5,094 nucleotides of DNA from Actinomycetota bacterium. Lineage in GTDB: Bacteria > Acidobacteriota > Blastocatellia > Chloracidobacteriales > Chloracidobacteriaceae. Both the position numbers and the translations under genes were made by a program. This document shows positions 5,066-5,094 of this stretch, one piece after another. The notes below the pieces were generated by a model. That model worked only from the letters and a program-made list of their open reading frames with translations, did no database searches and was not told where the DNA came from. The first letter of the stretch is position 1. Every line of letters starts with the position of its first letter. Location of the stretch: NCBI GenBank assembly GCA_013298335.1, contig JAAFHI010000333.1, positions 1 to 5,094 of the forward strand, given 5' to 3'.

Positions 5066-5094
5066 TGAAAAGCCGATTGACATGAATTGAACCG

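Noticed and set aside
5077..5082. TTGACA near the window end as promoter of a downstream gene
   Set aside because: A matching -10 would fall beyond 5094, so it cannot be tested here.

Overview
The window comes from a Gram-negative bacterium, shown by an outer-membrane TonB-dependent receptor and an exported hydrolase. It is moderately GC-rich by eye, roughly high 50s percent. Its intergenic spaces are full of 7-bp tandem repeats. Such heptanucleotide repeats are known from filamentous cyanobacteria, and I associate the GGATGAA type with Acidobacteriota such as Blastocatellia. That placement is a weak guess; nothing here fixes the phylum.

Layout, all genes on the + strand. Positions 1-1040 hold the C-terminal part of a TonB-dependent receptor. 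Positions 1041-1311 are a repeat-rich spacer: a GGATGAA array, an inverted TTCATCC array, a perfect hairpin and a short TGACTGC repeat. Positions 1312-2271 encode a periplasmic substrate-binding protein of the BtuF/FepB/FhuD class. Positions 2265-2360 are a 20-bp tandem repeat running into the next start codon. Positions 2356-3507 encode a FecCD/BtuC-type permease with a TTCATCC array inside its coding sequence. Positions 3508-4052 contain no convincing gene but hold a 163-bp element with 33-bp terminal inverted repeats and a probable terminator. Positions 4053-4997 encode a secreted serine esterase of the esterase-D/CE1 type. Positions 4996-5065 carry a duplicated TTTCGGG repeat.

The first three genes form most of an importer for a metal chelate (siderophore, cobalamin or heme). 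The receptor takes the ligand across the outer membrane, the binding protein carries it through the periplasm, and the permease moves it across the inner membrane. The ATPase subunit is absent from its usual place after the permease, and no cobalamin riboswitch or Fur-like site was seen, so the substrate stays open. The esterase is probably a separate transcription unit; its fold family includes siderophore hydrolases, which makes a functional link possible but unproven.

The most unusual aspect is how closely the repeats are built into the genes. They directly follow every stop codon, supply the ribosome-binding region and start codon of the permease, encode part of its N-terminus in a unit length that is not a multiple of three, and are arranged as complementary arms that could fold over that start codon.
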